From assembly GCF_003984625.1 (NCBI RefSeq), contig NZ_RWKH01000009.1, positions 1-64,000 of the forward strand: a DNA stretch of 64,000 nt. The letters run 5' to 3'. The DNA comes from Variovorax sp. DXTD-1. GTDB taxonomy: Bacteria; Pseudomonadota; Gammaproteobacteria; Burkholderiales; Burkholderiaceae_C. The position numbers and the translations under genes are program-made. The notes below the pieces were generated by a model. It made no database searches, was not told the origin of the DNA, and saw only the letters and a program-made list of their open reading frames with translations. Below are positions 28,431 to 38,986 of this stretch, piece after piece (position 1 is the first letter of the stretch; each line of letters starts with the position of its first letter).

Positions 28431-28481
28431 GTCCGTGCCTGTGCGCGGGCTTTTGTGTCTCGTCCGTGCCTGTGCACGGGC
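28431..28481 (+). repeat. 20-bp tandem-like direct repeat in rpoD leader
   Basis: GTCCGTGCCTGTGCGCGGGC at 28431-28450 and the same sequence with one G-to-A change at 28462-28481, separated by 11 bp. Each copy contains a GCCTGTGC-RC-GGGC segment that can form GCCYG/CGGGC-type pairing. Confidence 0.85.
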
Positions 28482-28551
28482 CGTGGCGGTGCTGCCCATG
28501 TGGCGGCGCCCCTGTGATTTCGCTTGGTCCATCTTGCTGTAACGAGGTCGT

Positions 28552-30906
<2,355 letters not shown>

Positions 30907-30935
30907 GCCGGTCTCCCGGTATTTCTCTGACGAGG

Positions 30936-30963
30936 AGGCGCCCGCAAGGGCGCTTTCTTTTTT
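30936..30963 (+). terminator. Intrinsic terminator after rpoD
   Basis: Stem AGGCGCCC / GGGCGCTT (one G-T pair) around GCAA, then a T-rich run TTTCTTTTTT. It begins 30 bp after the rpoD stop. Confidence 0.85.
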
Positions 30964-30995
30964 GGCCTTCGGATAAGAAAAATGGAGCAAACCTC

Positions 30996-32231
30996 ATGAA
31001 TCCCGATGCAGACAAGCTCTGGCTGGCCCCGCGCTGGGCGCTTGCCGTGCTGCTCGCAGTGCTGGGCATGCTCGGTCCCTTTTCCATCGACACCTACATT
31101 CCGGCCTTCTCGGGCATTGCGCGCTCCATTGGCGCCACGCCCGCAGAAATGCAGCAGACGCTTTCGGCCTACCTGTTCGGCTTTGCGTTCATGAACCTGT
31201 TCCACGGTGCGCTGTCGGACAGCTTCGGCCGCCGGCCCGTGGTGCTATGGGGCCTTGCGGTGTTCACCATTGCTTCGCTGGGCTGCGCACTGTCGCAGAA
31301 CATTGCGCAGCTGGTGCTGTTCCGCGGACTGCAGGGCCTGTCGACCGGTGCGGGGATCGTGGTCTCACGCGCGGTCATCCGCGACATGTTCCCGCCGGCC
31401 GACGCGCAGCGCGTGATGAGCCAGGTGACCATCTACTTCGGCGTGGCGCCGGCCATTGCGCCCATCGTCGGTGGCTTTCTCTTCGTTCATGCCGGCTGGC
31501 ATGCGATCTTCTGGTTCCTGGTGGCAGTCGGCGTGATCCTGTTCGTGGCCAACTACAAGCTCTTGCCCGAAACCCTGCACCAGAGCCAGCGCCAGCCGTT
31601 CCAGGTGCGCCACCTGATGCGCGGCTACTGGGACCTGTGCTCCGACCCGCGCTTTCTGCTGCTCGCCTTTGCAAGCGGCGTTCCGTTCAACGGCATGTTC
31701 CTCTATGTGCTGGCGGCGCCGGCCTTCCTGGGCGACCACCTCGCCCTGGCGCCGACGCAGTTCTTCTGGTTCTTCCTGCTGACCATCGGCGGCATCATGT
31801 CCGGCGCGTGGGCCAGCGGCCGCATGGCGGGCAAGGTGGCGCCCAAGCGGCAGATCCGCGACGGCTTTCTGATCATGCTGGTGACCTCGCTGGTGAACGT
31901 TGCGGCCAACGCGCTGTTCACCGCGCATGCGGCGTGGGCCCTGTGGCCGCTGGCGGTGTTCGCCTTCGGCTGGGCGCTGATGGTGCCGGTCGTCACCCTG
32001 CTGGTGCTCGACCTCCATCCGGAGCGGCGCGGCATGGCCTCGTCGCTGCAGGCCGTCATCGGCTCGACTGCCAACGGCATCGTTGCCGGCGTGGTGGCGC
32101 CGCTGGTCATGCACTCCACACTGGCCCTGGCGTTGACCTCGATGCTGATGCTCGGCATCGGCCTTGTCGCCTGGGTCTGGTTGCACGGGCAGTGGCCCGA
32201 AATTGGCCGCCGTGTGGCGGCGGAGGTCTGA
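30996..32231 (+). CDS. Bcr/CflA-family multidrug efflux MFS transporter
   Basis: A 411-residue, twelve-helix major-facilitator drug/H+ antiporter. LGPFSIDTYIPAFSGIARSIGA (about 27-48) is the Bcr/CflA first-helix signature with the membrane Asp, followed by GALSDSFGRRPVVLWGL (motif A) and RGLQGLSTGAGIVVSRAVIRDMF (motif B/C region). Substrate range is unknown; members export chloramphenicol, bicyclomycin, sulfonamides or cysteine. The HPP-CBS gene begins 4 bp downstream. Confidence 0.9.
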   Translation: MNPDADKLWLAPRWALAVLLAVLGMLGPFSIDTYIPAFSGIARSIGATPAEMQQTLSAYLFGFAFMNLFHGALSDSFGRRPVVLWGLAVFTIASLGCALSQNIAQLVLFRGLQGLSTGAGIVVSRAVIRDMFPPADAQRVMSQVTIYFGVAPAIAPIVGGFLFVHAGWHAIFWFLVAVGVILFVANYKLLPETLHQSQRQPFQVRHLMRGYWDLCSDPRFLLLAFASGVPFNGMFLYVLAAPAFLGDHLALAPTQFFWFFLLTIGGIMSGAWASGRMAGKVAPKRQIRDGFLIMLVTSLVNVAANALFTAHAAWALWPLAVFAFGWALMVPVVTLLVLDLHPERRGMASSLQAVIGSTANGIVAGVVAPLVMHSTLALALTSMLMLGIGLVAWVWLHGQWPEIGRRVAAEV

Positions 32232-32235
32232 CGCC

Positions 32236-33369
32236 ATGCCGCAGCTTTCCGCTTTGCTGACGCATGCGCGCGCCTGGCTGCCGGGCCGCAACACCGTCGA
32301 CGTGCGCGAGCGCATGCGCGCCGTGGGCGGCGCGGCAATTGGCTTGCTCATCACCGCGCTGCTGTGCCGCTGGATGGCCGAGGCGGCGGGCATCAGCGTC
32401 TGGCTGATCGCGCCGATGGGTGCAAGCGCCGTGCTGGTGTTTGCGGTGCCCTCGAGCCCGTTGGCGCAGCCCTGGTCGGTCATCGTGGGCAACACGCTGT
32501 CCACGCTGGTGGGCATTGCCTGCGTGCGCTGGGTGCCCGATGCCGCCTGGGCCGCGGCGCTGGCCGTCGGCGCGGCCATCGGGCTGATGTTTGCGACGCG
32601 CAGCCTGCACCCGCCGGGCGGCGCTGCCGCGCTGCTCGCCGTGCTGACGCAGACCACCGACTTTTCGGCGGCGCTGTTTCCCACTCTCGTGAACTCGCTG
32701 CTGCTGGTGCTGGCCGGCGTCGCCTACAACACGTTCACCGGCAGGCGCTATCCGCACGTGCAGGTGGCGCGGCCGCCGTCGGCGGATGCCCGCTTCAGCC
32801 AGGCCGACGTCGACGCGGTGCTGGCGCGCTACAACCAGGTGCTGGACATCAGCCGCGACGACCTCGAATCGCTGATCCAGCAGACCGAGCTCGAGTCGTA
32901 CAAGCGGCGCCTCGGTACCCTGCATTGCGCCGACATCATGTCGCGCGAGCCGGTGTCGGTGGAGTTCGGCACGCCGCTGCAGGAGGCGTGGACGCTCATG
33001 AACCAGCGCCGCATCAAGGCCCTGCCCGTCATCGACCGCACGCGCCGCGTGGTCGGCATCGTGACGCAGGCCGACTTCTTTCGCATGCTCGACCTGGAGC
33101 ACCACGAAGGCATTGCGGGGCGCCTGCGCGACCTGATCCGCGCCACGCGCACCGTGGTGTCGAACAAGCCGGAAGTGGTCGGCCAGATCATGACGCGCCA
33201 GGTGCGCGTGGCCAGCGCCGACCGCCCGGTGGTCGACCTGGTGCCGCTGTTCTCGGAGGGCGGCCACCACCATATCCCCATCATCGACCATGAAAGGCGG
33301 CTCACCGGCATGATCACGCAGTCGGATTTCGTGCGCGCGCTCTACCGCGCCGTGCGGCCCGAGAACTGA
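32236..33369 (+). CDS. HPP-family membrane protein fused to two CBS domains
   Basis: A 377-residue protein. The first ~170 residues hold an HPP-family membrane domain with about four helices and the name-giving [15 protein letters not shown]. The C-terminal half has a CBS pair (about 235-300 and 315-375: [67 protein letters not shown]). The HPP domain is linked in some organisms to nitrite transport; CBS pairs bind adenine nucleotides, so nucleotide-gated transport is a plausible role. The ATG at 32236 follows the exporter stop by 4 bp. Confidence 0.88.
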   Translation: MPQLSALLTHARAWLPGRNTVDVRERMRAVGGAAIGLLITALLCRWMAEAAGISVWLIAPMGASAVLVFAVPSSPLAQPWSVIVGNTLSTLVGIACVRWVPDAAWAAALAVGAAIGLMFATRSLHPPGGAAALLAVLTQTTDFSAALFPTLVNSLLLVLAGVAYNTFTGRRYPHVQVARPPSADARFSQADVDAVLARYNQVLDISRDDLESLIQQTELESYKRRLGTLHCADIMSREPVSVEFGTPLQEAWTLMNQRRIKALPVIDRTRRVVGIVTQADFFRMLDLEHHEGIAGRLRDLIRATRTVVSNKPEVVGQIMTRQVRVASADRPVVDLVPLFSEGGHHHIPIIDHERRLTGMITQSDFVRALYRAVRPEN

Positions 33370-33389
33370 AACCTTTTCAAGGAGCGCAC

Positions 33390-33710
33390 ATGGCGTGGGT
33401 CGTGTTGTTGGCGGCGGGTCTGCTCGAAATGGGCTGGGCCATCGGTCTCAAGTACACCGAAGGATTTACCAGGCTGTGGCCGTCGATCGGCACCGCCCTT
33501 TCGATGGTGCTGAGCGTGGTTCTGCTGGGCTGGGCCATGCGGTCGCTGCCCGTGGGCACCGCCTATGCGGTGTGGACCGGCATCGGCGCGGTGGGCACGG
33601 TCATCCTGGGCATCGTGCTGTTCCACGAGCCCGCCAACGCGGCGCGGCTCATCTGCGTCGGCCTGATCGTCGCGGGCATCCTCGGGCTCAAGATCACAAG
33701 CCCGGCCTGA
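33390..33710 (+). CDS. sugE: SMR-family guanidinium/quaternary ammonium exporter (Gdx/SugE type)
   Basis: A 106-residue, four-helix small multidrug resistance protein. The essential Glu13 is present ([20 protein letters not shown] region). The sequence around it ([12 protein letters not shown]) matches the SugE/Gdx subgroup, which exports guanidinium, rather than the polyaromatic EmrE group. AAGGAG at 33379-33384 is the ribosome site. The 20-bp gap to the upstream HPP-CBS gene leaves no room for a guanidine riboswitch, so it is likely transcribed with the upstream genes. Confidence 0.88.
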   Translation: MAWVVLLAAGLLEMGWAIGLKYTEGFTRLWPSIGTALSMVLSVVLLGWAMRSLPVGTAYAVWTGIGAVGTVILGIVLFHEPANAARLICVGLIVAGILGLKITSPA

Positions 33711-33720
33711 GCCCCCTGCT

Positions 33721-34707
33721 TCATTCCAATACGACGTTCGCCTTCTTCACCAGCGCCGCATAGCGTGCGGCTTCGCTTTTGAAGTAGCTCGCGGCCTGTT
33801 CGGGCGAAGTGGGCTTGATGACGTTGCCCTGCTTGTCCATGGCCTCGCGCACCTCTTCGCTCGTGAAAGCCGCGGCCACCGCGGCATGCGCGCGCTGGAT
33901 CTCGGCGGGCTGCATCTTCGGCGGGCCGATCACCGCGAACCAGCCTTCCACCGCGTAGTTGGGCAGGCCCTGCTCCGCAATGGTCTGGATATCGGGCGCC
34001 GCCGGCGAGCGCTGCGCGCTGCACAGGCCGATGGCCCGCAGCGCTCCGCTCTTGAGGTGCGGCTGCACCGCGGGCAACGCCACCACGCCCATCTCGACCT
34101 GGCCCGCGATCATGTCGGTGACCATCGGGCCGGTGCCCTTGTAGGGAATGTGCCGCGCCTTCACGCCGGCCTCTTCCATGAACATCTCTCCGGCCAAGTG
34201 AATGATGGTGCCGTTGCCCGACGAAGCGTAGTTGTAGGTGTCGGGCTTGGCGCGCAGCAGCGCCACCAGTTCTTTCACGTTCTTGGCAGGCAGCTTGGGA
34301 TTCACCACCAGCACCAGCGGCGTCGCGCCCACCACGCTGATGGGCGTCACGTCCGCGATGGCGTCGAAGGGCATCTTCTTGTACACGGCCGGATTGATGA
34401 CGTGGTTGTTCGACACCATGCCGAGCGTGAGCCCGTCGGGCGCGGCCTTGACCACCACCGATGTGCCGGTGATGCCGCCCGCGCCGGGCAGGTTTTCTAT
34501 CACCACCGGCTGGCCGAAGGCCTTGCCGAGCGCAACCGATGCCGCGCGCGCGATGGCGTCGACGCCCGAACCGGCGCTGATCGGCAGGATGAAACGTATG
34601 GGCTTGTCGGAGCCCTGCGCGAGCGCGGGGCACGCGGCCAGCGCGGCGGCGGAAGCACCAAAACCCAGTGCGGCGCGGCGGGTCATCGGGGGAAGCATCG
34701 TGTGCAT
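33721..34707 (-). CDS. Bug-family (TTT) tripartite tricarboxylate transporter solute receptor
   Basis: A 328-residue periplasmic binding protein with a Tat-like leader (MTRRAALGFGASAAALAACPALA). Characteristic Bug blocks are present: PIRFILPISAGSGVDAIARA, VIENLPGAGGITGTSVVVKA, YNYASSGNGTIIHLAGEMF and HIPYKGTGPMVTDMIAGQV. Bug proteins bind carboxylates; no TctA/TctB membrane genes are nearby, which is common for the hugely expanded Bug family in Burkholderiales. It is last in the operon with the HMG-CoA-lyase-like and CoA-transferase genes. Confidence 0.9.
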   Translation of the reverse strand: MHTMLPPMTRRAALGFGASAAALAACPALAQGSDKPIRFILPISAGSGVDAIARAASVALGKAFGQPVVIENLPGAGGITGTSVVVKAAPDGLTLGMVSNNHVINPAVYKKMPFDAIADVTPISVVGATPLVLVVNPKLPAKNVKELVALLRAKPDTYNYASSGNGTIIHLAGEMFMEEAGVKARHIPYKGTGPMVTDMIAGQVEMGVVALPAVQPHLKSGALRAIGLCSAQRSPAAPDIQTIAEQGLPNYAVEGWFAVIGPPKMQPAEIQRAHAAVAAAFTSEEVREAMDKQGNVIKPTSPEQAASYFKSEAARYAALVKKANVVLE

Positions 34708-34748
34708 GGTCTTGTCTCTCTTTATGGTTTTCGAAGAAAAAATCGCGC

Positions 34749-35963
34749 TCAGGCGATGGCCAATTCGGCCTGCATGGCCGCCACCTGCGCCTCGGCATAG
34801 CCGAGTTCGGCCAACAGTTCCCGCGTGTGCTCGCCGAGTGTCGGCGGGTCCAGCCGCACGCCCAGGCGCTCGCCGCCCAGCGTGATCGGGAACAGGGTGG
34901 TCTGCGCGGTTTCCCCTGCGCGCTCGCCGTCGGGCAGGCGGATCTCGGCAAGGCCGCCGGTGGCCTTCAGGTGCGGATCGTCGTAGAGGTCTTCAGGCCG
35001 CACGATGGGCGCGAAAGGCAGGCCGCGCGCCTCGAAGATGGCCGACAGCTCGGCGGCCGAATGGTCGGCCAGCCGGCCGCGCAGGTCCGCGAGCAAGGCG
35101 GGCCGCACGCGAACCCGGTCGTTGTTGGTGCGCAAGGCCGGGTCGGCCTTCAGGTCGTCGAAGCCGAGCGCATCGCAGAACACCCGCCATTGCGCGTCGC
35201 TCACCGCGGCCAGAAAGATCTGCTCGCCGTCCTTCACCGTGAACACGTCGTACAGCGCCCAAGCCGAGATGCGCTCGGGCATCGGCGCTGCGGCCTGGCC
35301 CGTGATGGCGTACTGCAGCATGTGCTGGCCGACCAGAAACACGTTGTTCTCGAACAGCGCGGACTGCACCTCGCAGCCCTTGCCGGTCTGTATGCGCTGC
35401 ATGAGCGCGGCCATGGCGCCGATGGCGCCGAACATGCCGCCCATGATGTCGTTCACGCTGGTGCCCGCGCGCAGCGGGTCGCCAGGCCGGCCCGTCATGT
35501 AGGCCAGGCCCCCCATCATCTGCACCACCTCGTCGAGCGCGGTGCGGTGCTCGTAGGGCCCGGGCAGAAAACCGGTGTGGTTCACGTACACCAGCCGCGG
35601 GTTGAGCTTGCCGAGCGCGGCATAGCCGAGCCCGTACTTGTCCATGGTGCCGGGCCTGAAGTTCTGCGCCACCACGTCGGCCGTGGCGCACAGGCGCAGC
35701 GCCGCCTCGAGCCCCTGCGGGTGGCGTAGGTCGAGCGCAATGCTCTTCTTGTTGCGGTTGAACATCGGGAAAAAGCCCGTGCCCGCGCCCAACAGCTGTC
35801 GCGTGCGGTCGCCTTCGATGGGCTCGACCTTGATGACCTCCGCACCCAGGTCGGCCAGCACCATGCCGCAAGTCGGGCCCATGACCATGTGCGTGAACTC
35901 GACCACGCGGATGCCGGTGAGCGGCAGGCGCTTTTCCTCGGGCTTCGTCGTGGTGTCGTTCAT
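34749..35963 (-). CDS. CaiB/BaiF-family (class III) CoA-transferase
   Basis: A 404-residue family-III acyl-CoA transferase. LTGIRVVEFTHMVMGPTCGMVLADLGAEVIKVE (split here into two blocks: FTHMVMGPTCGM and LADLGAEVIKVE) is the N-terminal signature. NRNKKSIALDLRHPQG and the catalytic Asp region GTSVNDIMGGMFG follow. Such enzymes pass CoA between carboxylic acids. The start overlaps the stop of the lyase gene (ATGA, 35960-35963). With the lyase it suggests activation of a branched dicarboxylate to its CoA ester followed by retro-aldol cleavage. Confidence 0.9.
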   Translation of the reverse strand: MNDTTTKPEEKRLPLTGIRVVEFTHMVMGPTCGMVLADLGAEVIKVEPIEGDRTRQLLGAGTGFFPMFNRNKKSIALDLRHPQGLEAALRLCATADVVAQNFRPGTMDKYGLGYAALGKLNPRLVYVNHTGFLPGPYEHRTALDEVVQMMGGLAYMTGRPGDPLRAGTSVNDIMGGMFGAIGAMAALMQRIQTGKGCEVQSALFENNVFLVGQHMLQYAITGQAAAPMPERISAWALYDVFTVKDGEQIFLAAVSDAQWRVFCDALGFDDLKADPALRTNNDRVRVRPALLADLRGRLADHSAAELSAIFEARGLPFAPIVRPEDLYDDPHLKATGGLAEIRLPDGERAGETAQTTLFPITLGGERLGVRLDPPTLGEHTRELLAELGYAEAQVAAMQAELAIA

Positions 35964-36931
35964 GCCGCGACTCCGGCGCTTGCCGCAAAGGTCTTCGGAA
36001 AACCCGCGCGCCACACGGTGCCCTGCAGCGTTTCGCCTTCGAGCCAGCCGGCCACGCGCTCGCGCAAGTCGAGCAGCTTCGGCAGATCGACGCCGGTGCG
36101 CACGCCCATGCTCTCGAGCATGAACACGAGGTCTTCGGTGTCGACGTTGCCGCTGGCGCCGGGCGCGTGCGGGCAGCCGCCGATGCCGGCCAGGCACGCA
36201 TCGAAGCGCGAAATACCGACTTCCAGTGCGGCGTACACGTTGGCAAGACCGAGGCCGCGCGTGTCGTGGAAATGGCCGCACCACAAGCGGTCGCCCGCGA
36301 TGCGCTGCGCGCGCTCGAACAGGCTGCGGACCATGGCGGGATCGGCATAGCCGACGGTGTCCGCCAGGCCCACCCGGTCGGCGCCGGCATCGAGCAGTGC
36401 CTGCATGAGGCGCAGCACTTCTTCCGTCTCTACGTGGCCCTGGATGGTGCAGCCGAAGGCGGTGCCGACGCCGCCCTCGATCATCGTCTTGGAGCCCGCG
36501 GCATCGCGCGCGGCGCGGATGCGTGCGACTTCGGCCACCACTTCGTCGGGCGTCTTGCGCAGGTTGGCCAGGCTGTGCGCGTGGCTGGCCGACAGCGGCA
36601 CCATCATCAGGTCGGCCTCGCCCGCAATGGCGAGTTCCGCGCCCCGCAGGTTGGGCACCAGCACCGAAGTGAAAAGCCCCGGCAGCGTCTTGGCGTAGGC
36701 CAGCAGTTCGGCTGTGTCCGCCAGTTGCGGCAGCAGACGGGCGGGCACGAAGGAGCCGACTTCGATCTCGTGCTGGCCGGCGGCATGCGCGTCGCGAATC
36801 CATTCGAGCTTCTGCGCGGTGGGCAGCGTTCTCGCGATGCTCTGCAGGCCGTCGCGCAGCCCCACTTCGCGGACAACCGCGCTGGGCGGCAAAAAGGCGT
36901 GAGCGGCGGGCGCTACCGATGCGTCGTTCAA
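35960..36931 (-). CDS. HMG-CoA-lyase-like aldolase
   Basis: A 323-residue TIM-barrel lyase of the HMGL-like family. VVREVGLRDGLQS (about 19-31) holds the Arg/Asp catalytic and metal residues. GHFHDTRGLGLANVYAAL holds the metal-binding His pair, and CLAGIGGCPHAPGASGNVDTED is the HMGL signature with the active-site Cys loop. Substrate could be HMG-CoA, citramalyl-CoA or a related 3-hydroxy-3-methyl acyl-CoA; the adjacent CoA-transferase fits any of these. It is the first gene of the operon and divergent from a LysR gene. Confidence 0.88.
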   Translation of the reverse strand: MNDASVAPAAHAFLPPSAVVREVGLRDGLQSIARTLPTAQKLEWIRDAHAAGQHEIEVGSFVPARLLPQLADTAELLAYAKTLPGLFTSVLVPNLRGAELAIAGEADLMMVPLSASHAHSLANLRKTPDEVVAEVARIRAARDAAGSKTMIEGGVGTAFGCTIQGHVETEEVLRLMQALLDAGADRVGLADTVGYADPAMVRSLFERAQRIAGDRLWCGHFHDTRGLGLANVYAALEVGISRFDACLAGIGGCPHAPGASGNVDTEDLVFMLESMGVRTGVDLPKLLDLRERVAGWLEGETLQGTVWRAGFPKTFAASAGVAA

Positions 36932-37008
36932 GGCTGTCTCCTTCGTGGTCTGGCGCGATGTTAGGAGTTCCCATTCGAATCAGAAAATAGATTTTGGAAG
37001 CCAATTCG

Positions 37009-37021
37009 TTCCAGAATGGAA
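37009..37021. promoter_or_regulatory. Palindromic LysR-type operator candidate
   Basis: TTCCA-GAA-TGGAA, a perfect 5-bp-arm inverted repeat with 3-bp centre, in the gap between the lyase operon and the divergent LysR gene. It covers an upstream in-frame ATG (37016), which argues that the LysR protein begins at the later ATG at 37049. A second small palindrome, ATTCGAAT, lies at 36973-36980. Confidence 0.5.
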
Positions 37022-37048
37022 TACCACATCTCAAGACCCGGCAACCAC

Positions 37049-37951
37049 ATGAGAGACCTCGACCTCACTACCCTCCGCCTCTTCGTCTCCGTGTGCGAAA
37101 CCCGCAGCATCGCGCGCGCCGGGGAGCAAGCCAGCATCGTCGGCTCGGCCATCAGCAAGCGCCTCGCGCAACTCGAAGACGCCGTCGGCACGCCGCTGCT
37201 GCTGCGAAAGCGCCGCGGCGTGGTACCCACGCCGGCCGGCGAAACATTGCTCGAGCATGCGCGCGCGATGCTCGGCAGCGCGCAGCGCATCGAGCGCGAC
37301 ATGGCCGCGTACGCAAGCGGAGCGCGGGGGCATGTGCGCATCCTCGCGTCGGCCTCGGTCATGGCCGAATCGCTGGCCGAAGACGTGGCCAACTTTCTGC
37401 AGAACCCCGCGCACCGCGACATCCGGGTCGACATGGAAGAGCGCGTGAGCCCCGAGATCGTGCGCGGCATTCGCGAGGGCAGCGCGTCGATTGGCCTGTG
37501 CTGGGACGCCGCCGACCTTGAAGGCCTGCAGCGGCGCAGCTACCGCACCGACCACCTGGCCGTGGTCGCGCACCCGTCGCACCCGGCAGCACGCCGCGGC
37601 AAGGTGCGCTTCGAGGATGTGCTCGAACACGAGTTCGTCGGCATGCCCGCGCTGAGCGCCGTGCAGTTGATGCTCGCCCGCGAAGCCGCCGTGGCCGGCA
37701 AGCCGCTGGCCTATCGCGTGCTGGTGACCAACTTCGACGCCGCGCTGCGCGTGGTGCGCGCCGGCTTGGCCATCAGCGTGGTGCCCGCGGAAGTGGCGCA
37801 GCCCTTTGCCGACGCCTATGGCCTGCGGCTCATGCCGTTGACCGACGCCTGGGCGCGCCGCCGCTTCGCGATCTGCTTTCGCGGCGAAGAGACGTTGTCG
37901 CTGGCGGCGCAGTTGCTCGTGGCACATCTCGAAAAGTGCGCCACGGACTGA
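37049..37951 (+). CDS. LysR-family transcriptional regulator
   Basis: A 300-residue LTTR from the ATG at 37049 (MRDLDLTTLRLFVSVCETRS), with HTH in residues about 6-65 (SIARAGEQASIVGSAISKRL) and effector domain from about 90. A start 33 bp earlier (37016) is in frame but lies in a palindrome and adds residues before the family start. It is divergent from the HMG-CoA-lyase-like operon and likely regulates it, and may also read through to the MBL-DsbA pair downstream. Confidence 0.87.
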   Translation: MRDLDLTTLRLFVSVCETRSIARAGEQASIVGSAISKRLAQLEDAVGTPLLLRKRRGVVPTPAGETLLEHARAMLGSAQRIERDMAAYASGARGHVRILASASVMAESLAEDVANFLQNPAHRDIRVDMEERVSPEIVRGIREGSASIGLCWDAADLEGLQRRSYRTDHLAVVAHPSHPAARRGKVRFEDVLEHEFVGMPALSAVQLMLAREAAVAGKPLAYRVLVTNFDAALRVVRAGLAISVVPAEVAQPFADAYGLRLMPLTDAWARRRFAICFRGEETLSLAAQLLVAHLEKCATD

Positions 37952-37965
37952 CCATCGGCATTTCA

Positions 37966-38001
37966 ATTCGACCGAAAACAGAAACTATTCGTTGGTCGAA
38001 T
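37966..38001. repeat. 8-bp inverted repeat upstream of the MBL-fold gene
   Basis: ATTCGACC (37966-37973) and GGTCGAAT (37994-38001), perfect arms with a 20-bp centre, 85 bp before the MBL-fold start codon and 14 bp after the LysR stop. Could be an operator for a dimeric regulator or a weak transcript hairpin; the T-rich stretch after it is not a clean terminator. Confidence 0.5.
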
Positions 38002-38086
38002 CGGGATTTTTATTCCTTTTAATGAAACCTACCATCGGGTCTGTCACGTTGTCACCCATCAAGCCCATTCAACCGAAAGACCCGAA

Positions 38087-38986
38087 ATGTTCCGCAGAAG
38101 CCTTATTTCCGCTGCCGCCCTTTCCGCCGCGCTGTCCCTTGCCTCGTTCGCAGCCGGGGCTGCCGAGCCGCTGAAGCTGGACGTGTACAACCCCGGCGCC
38201 AAGTCGATGTTCCCCGTGTCTTCCGAGCTGGTCACGGGCCAGGCCGATGCGGTGCTGATCGACGCGCAGTTCCAGCGCAACGACGCCGAGGCGCTGGTGA
38301 AGAAGATCAAGGCCAGCGGCAAGAAGCTGACCACGGTCTACATCAGCCACAGCGATCCCGACTACTACTTCGGCCTCGACGTGATCCAGGCCGCCTTCCC
38401 CGACGCGAAGATCGTCGCCACGCCGCAGACCGTGGCCGCCATCCAGGCATCGAAGGACGGCAAGCTCGCGCACTGGGGCCCCATCCTGAAGGAGAACGCG
38501 CCCAAGGCACTGGTCGTGCCCGAGCCGCTCGCCGGCGACAGCATCGAGCTCGAAGGCCGCAAGATCCAGGTGGTGGGCCTCGACGGCCCGACCCCGGCGC
38601 GCACCTTTGCGTGGATTCCCTCCATCAAGGCCGTGGTCGGCGGCGTGCCCGTGTCGGCCAACATCCACCTGTGGGTCGCCGACACGCAAACGCCCGAATC
38701 GCGCCGCGACTGGCTCAAGACGCTCGGCCGCATCGAAGCGCTGCGCCCCAGGACCGTGGTGCCCGGCCACTTCGAGTCCAATGCCGATGGATCGATGCCC
38801 TACTCGGTGGCTTCGGTGAAGTTCACGCGCAGCTACCTGCAAGCCTTCGAAACCGAGGCCGCCAAGGCCAAGGACTCGGCCGCGCTTGTCGCCGCCATGA
38901 AGAAGCGCTACCCCAAGCTGCAGCACGCTTCGTCGCTCGAACTGAGCGCAAAGGTGATCAAGGGAGAAATGAAATGGCCGCAGTGA
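38087..38986 (+). CDS. Exported MBL-fold protein with a degenerate metal motif
   Basis: A 299-residue periplasmic protein (signal peptide to about AGAAE, residue 27) with a metallo-beta-lactamase fold. The usual HxHxDH metal motif reads His88-Ser-Asp90-Pro-Asp92-Tyr93 (SHSDPDYYFG), so only the first His and the Asp are retained. Further possible ligands are in VVPGHFES near residue 228. A changed metal centre or a non-hydrolytic role is likely. Its last 13 bp overlap the start of the DsbA-family gene. Confidence 0.82.
   Translation: MFRRSLISAAALSAALSLASFAAGAAEPLKLDVYNPGAKSMFPVSSELVTGQADAVLIDAQFQRNDAEALVKKIKASGKKLTTVYISHSDPDYYFGLDVIQAAFPDAKIVATPQTVAAIQASKDGKLAHWGPILKENAPKALVVPEPLAGDSIELEGRKIQVVGLDGPTPARTFAWIPSIKAVVGGVPVSANIHLWVADTQTPESRRDWLKTLGRIEALRPRTVVPGHFESNADGSMPYSVASVKFTRSYLQAFETEAAKAKDSAALVAAMKKRYPKLQHASSLELSAKVIKGEMKWPQ

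Larger units (their letters stand above)
28215..28551 (+). other. 337-bp rpoD leader region with direct repeat
   Basis: This gap between dnaG and rpoD holds the -10 box above and a small hairpin ACGGA/TCCGT around an A-run (28324-28338). It also has a 20-bp direct repeat (28431-28450 and 28462-28481, one mismatch), each copy being itself partly self-complementary. A short open frame at 28391-28627 runs into rpoD in another frame and has no recognisable product. No convincing protein gene is seen. Confidence 0.6.

Noticed and set aside
33370-33389. Guanidine riboswitch ahead of the Gdx-type exporter
   Set aside because: Only 20 bp separates it from the upstream gene, enough for a ribosome site but not for any guanidine riboswitch class.
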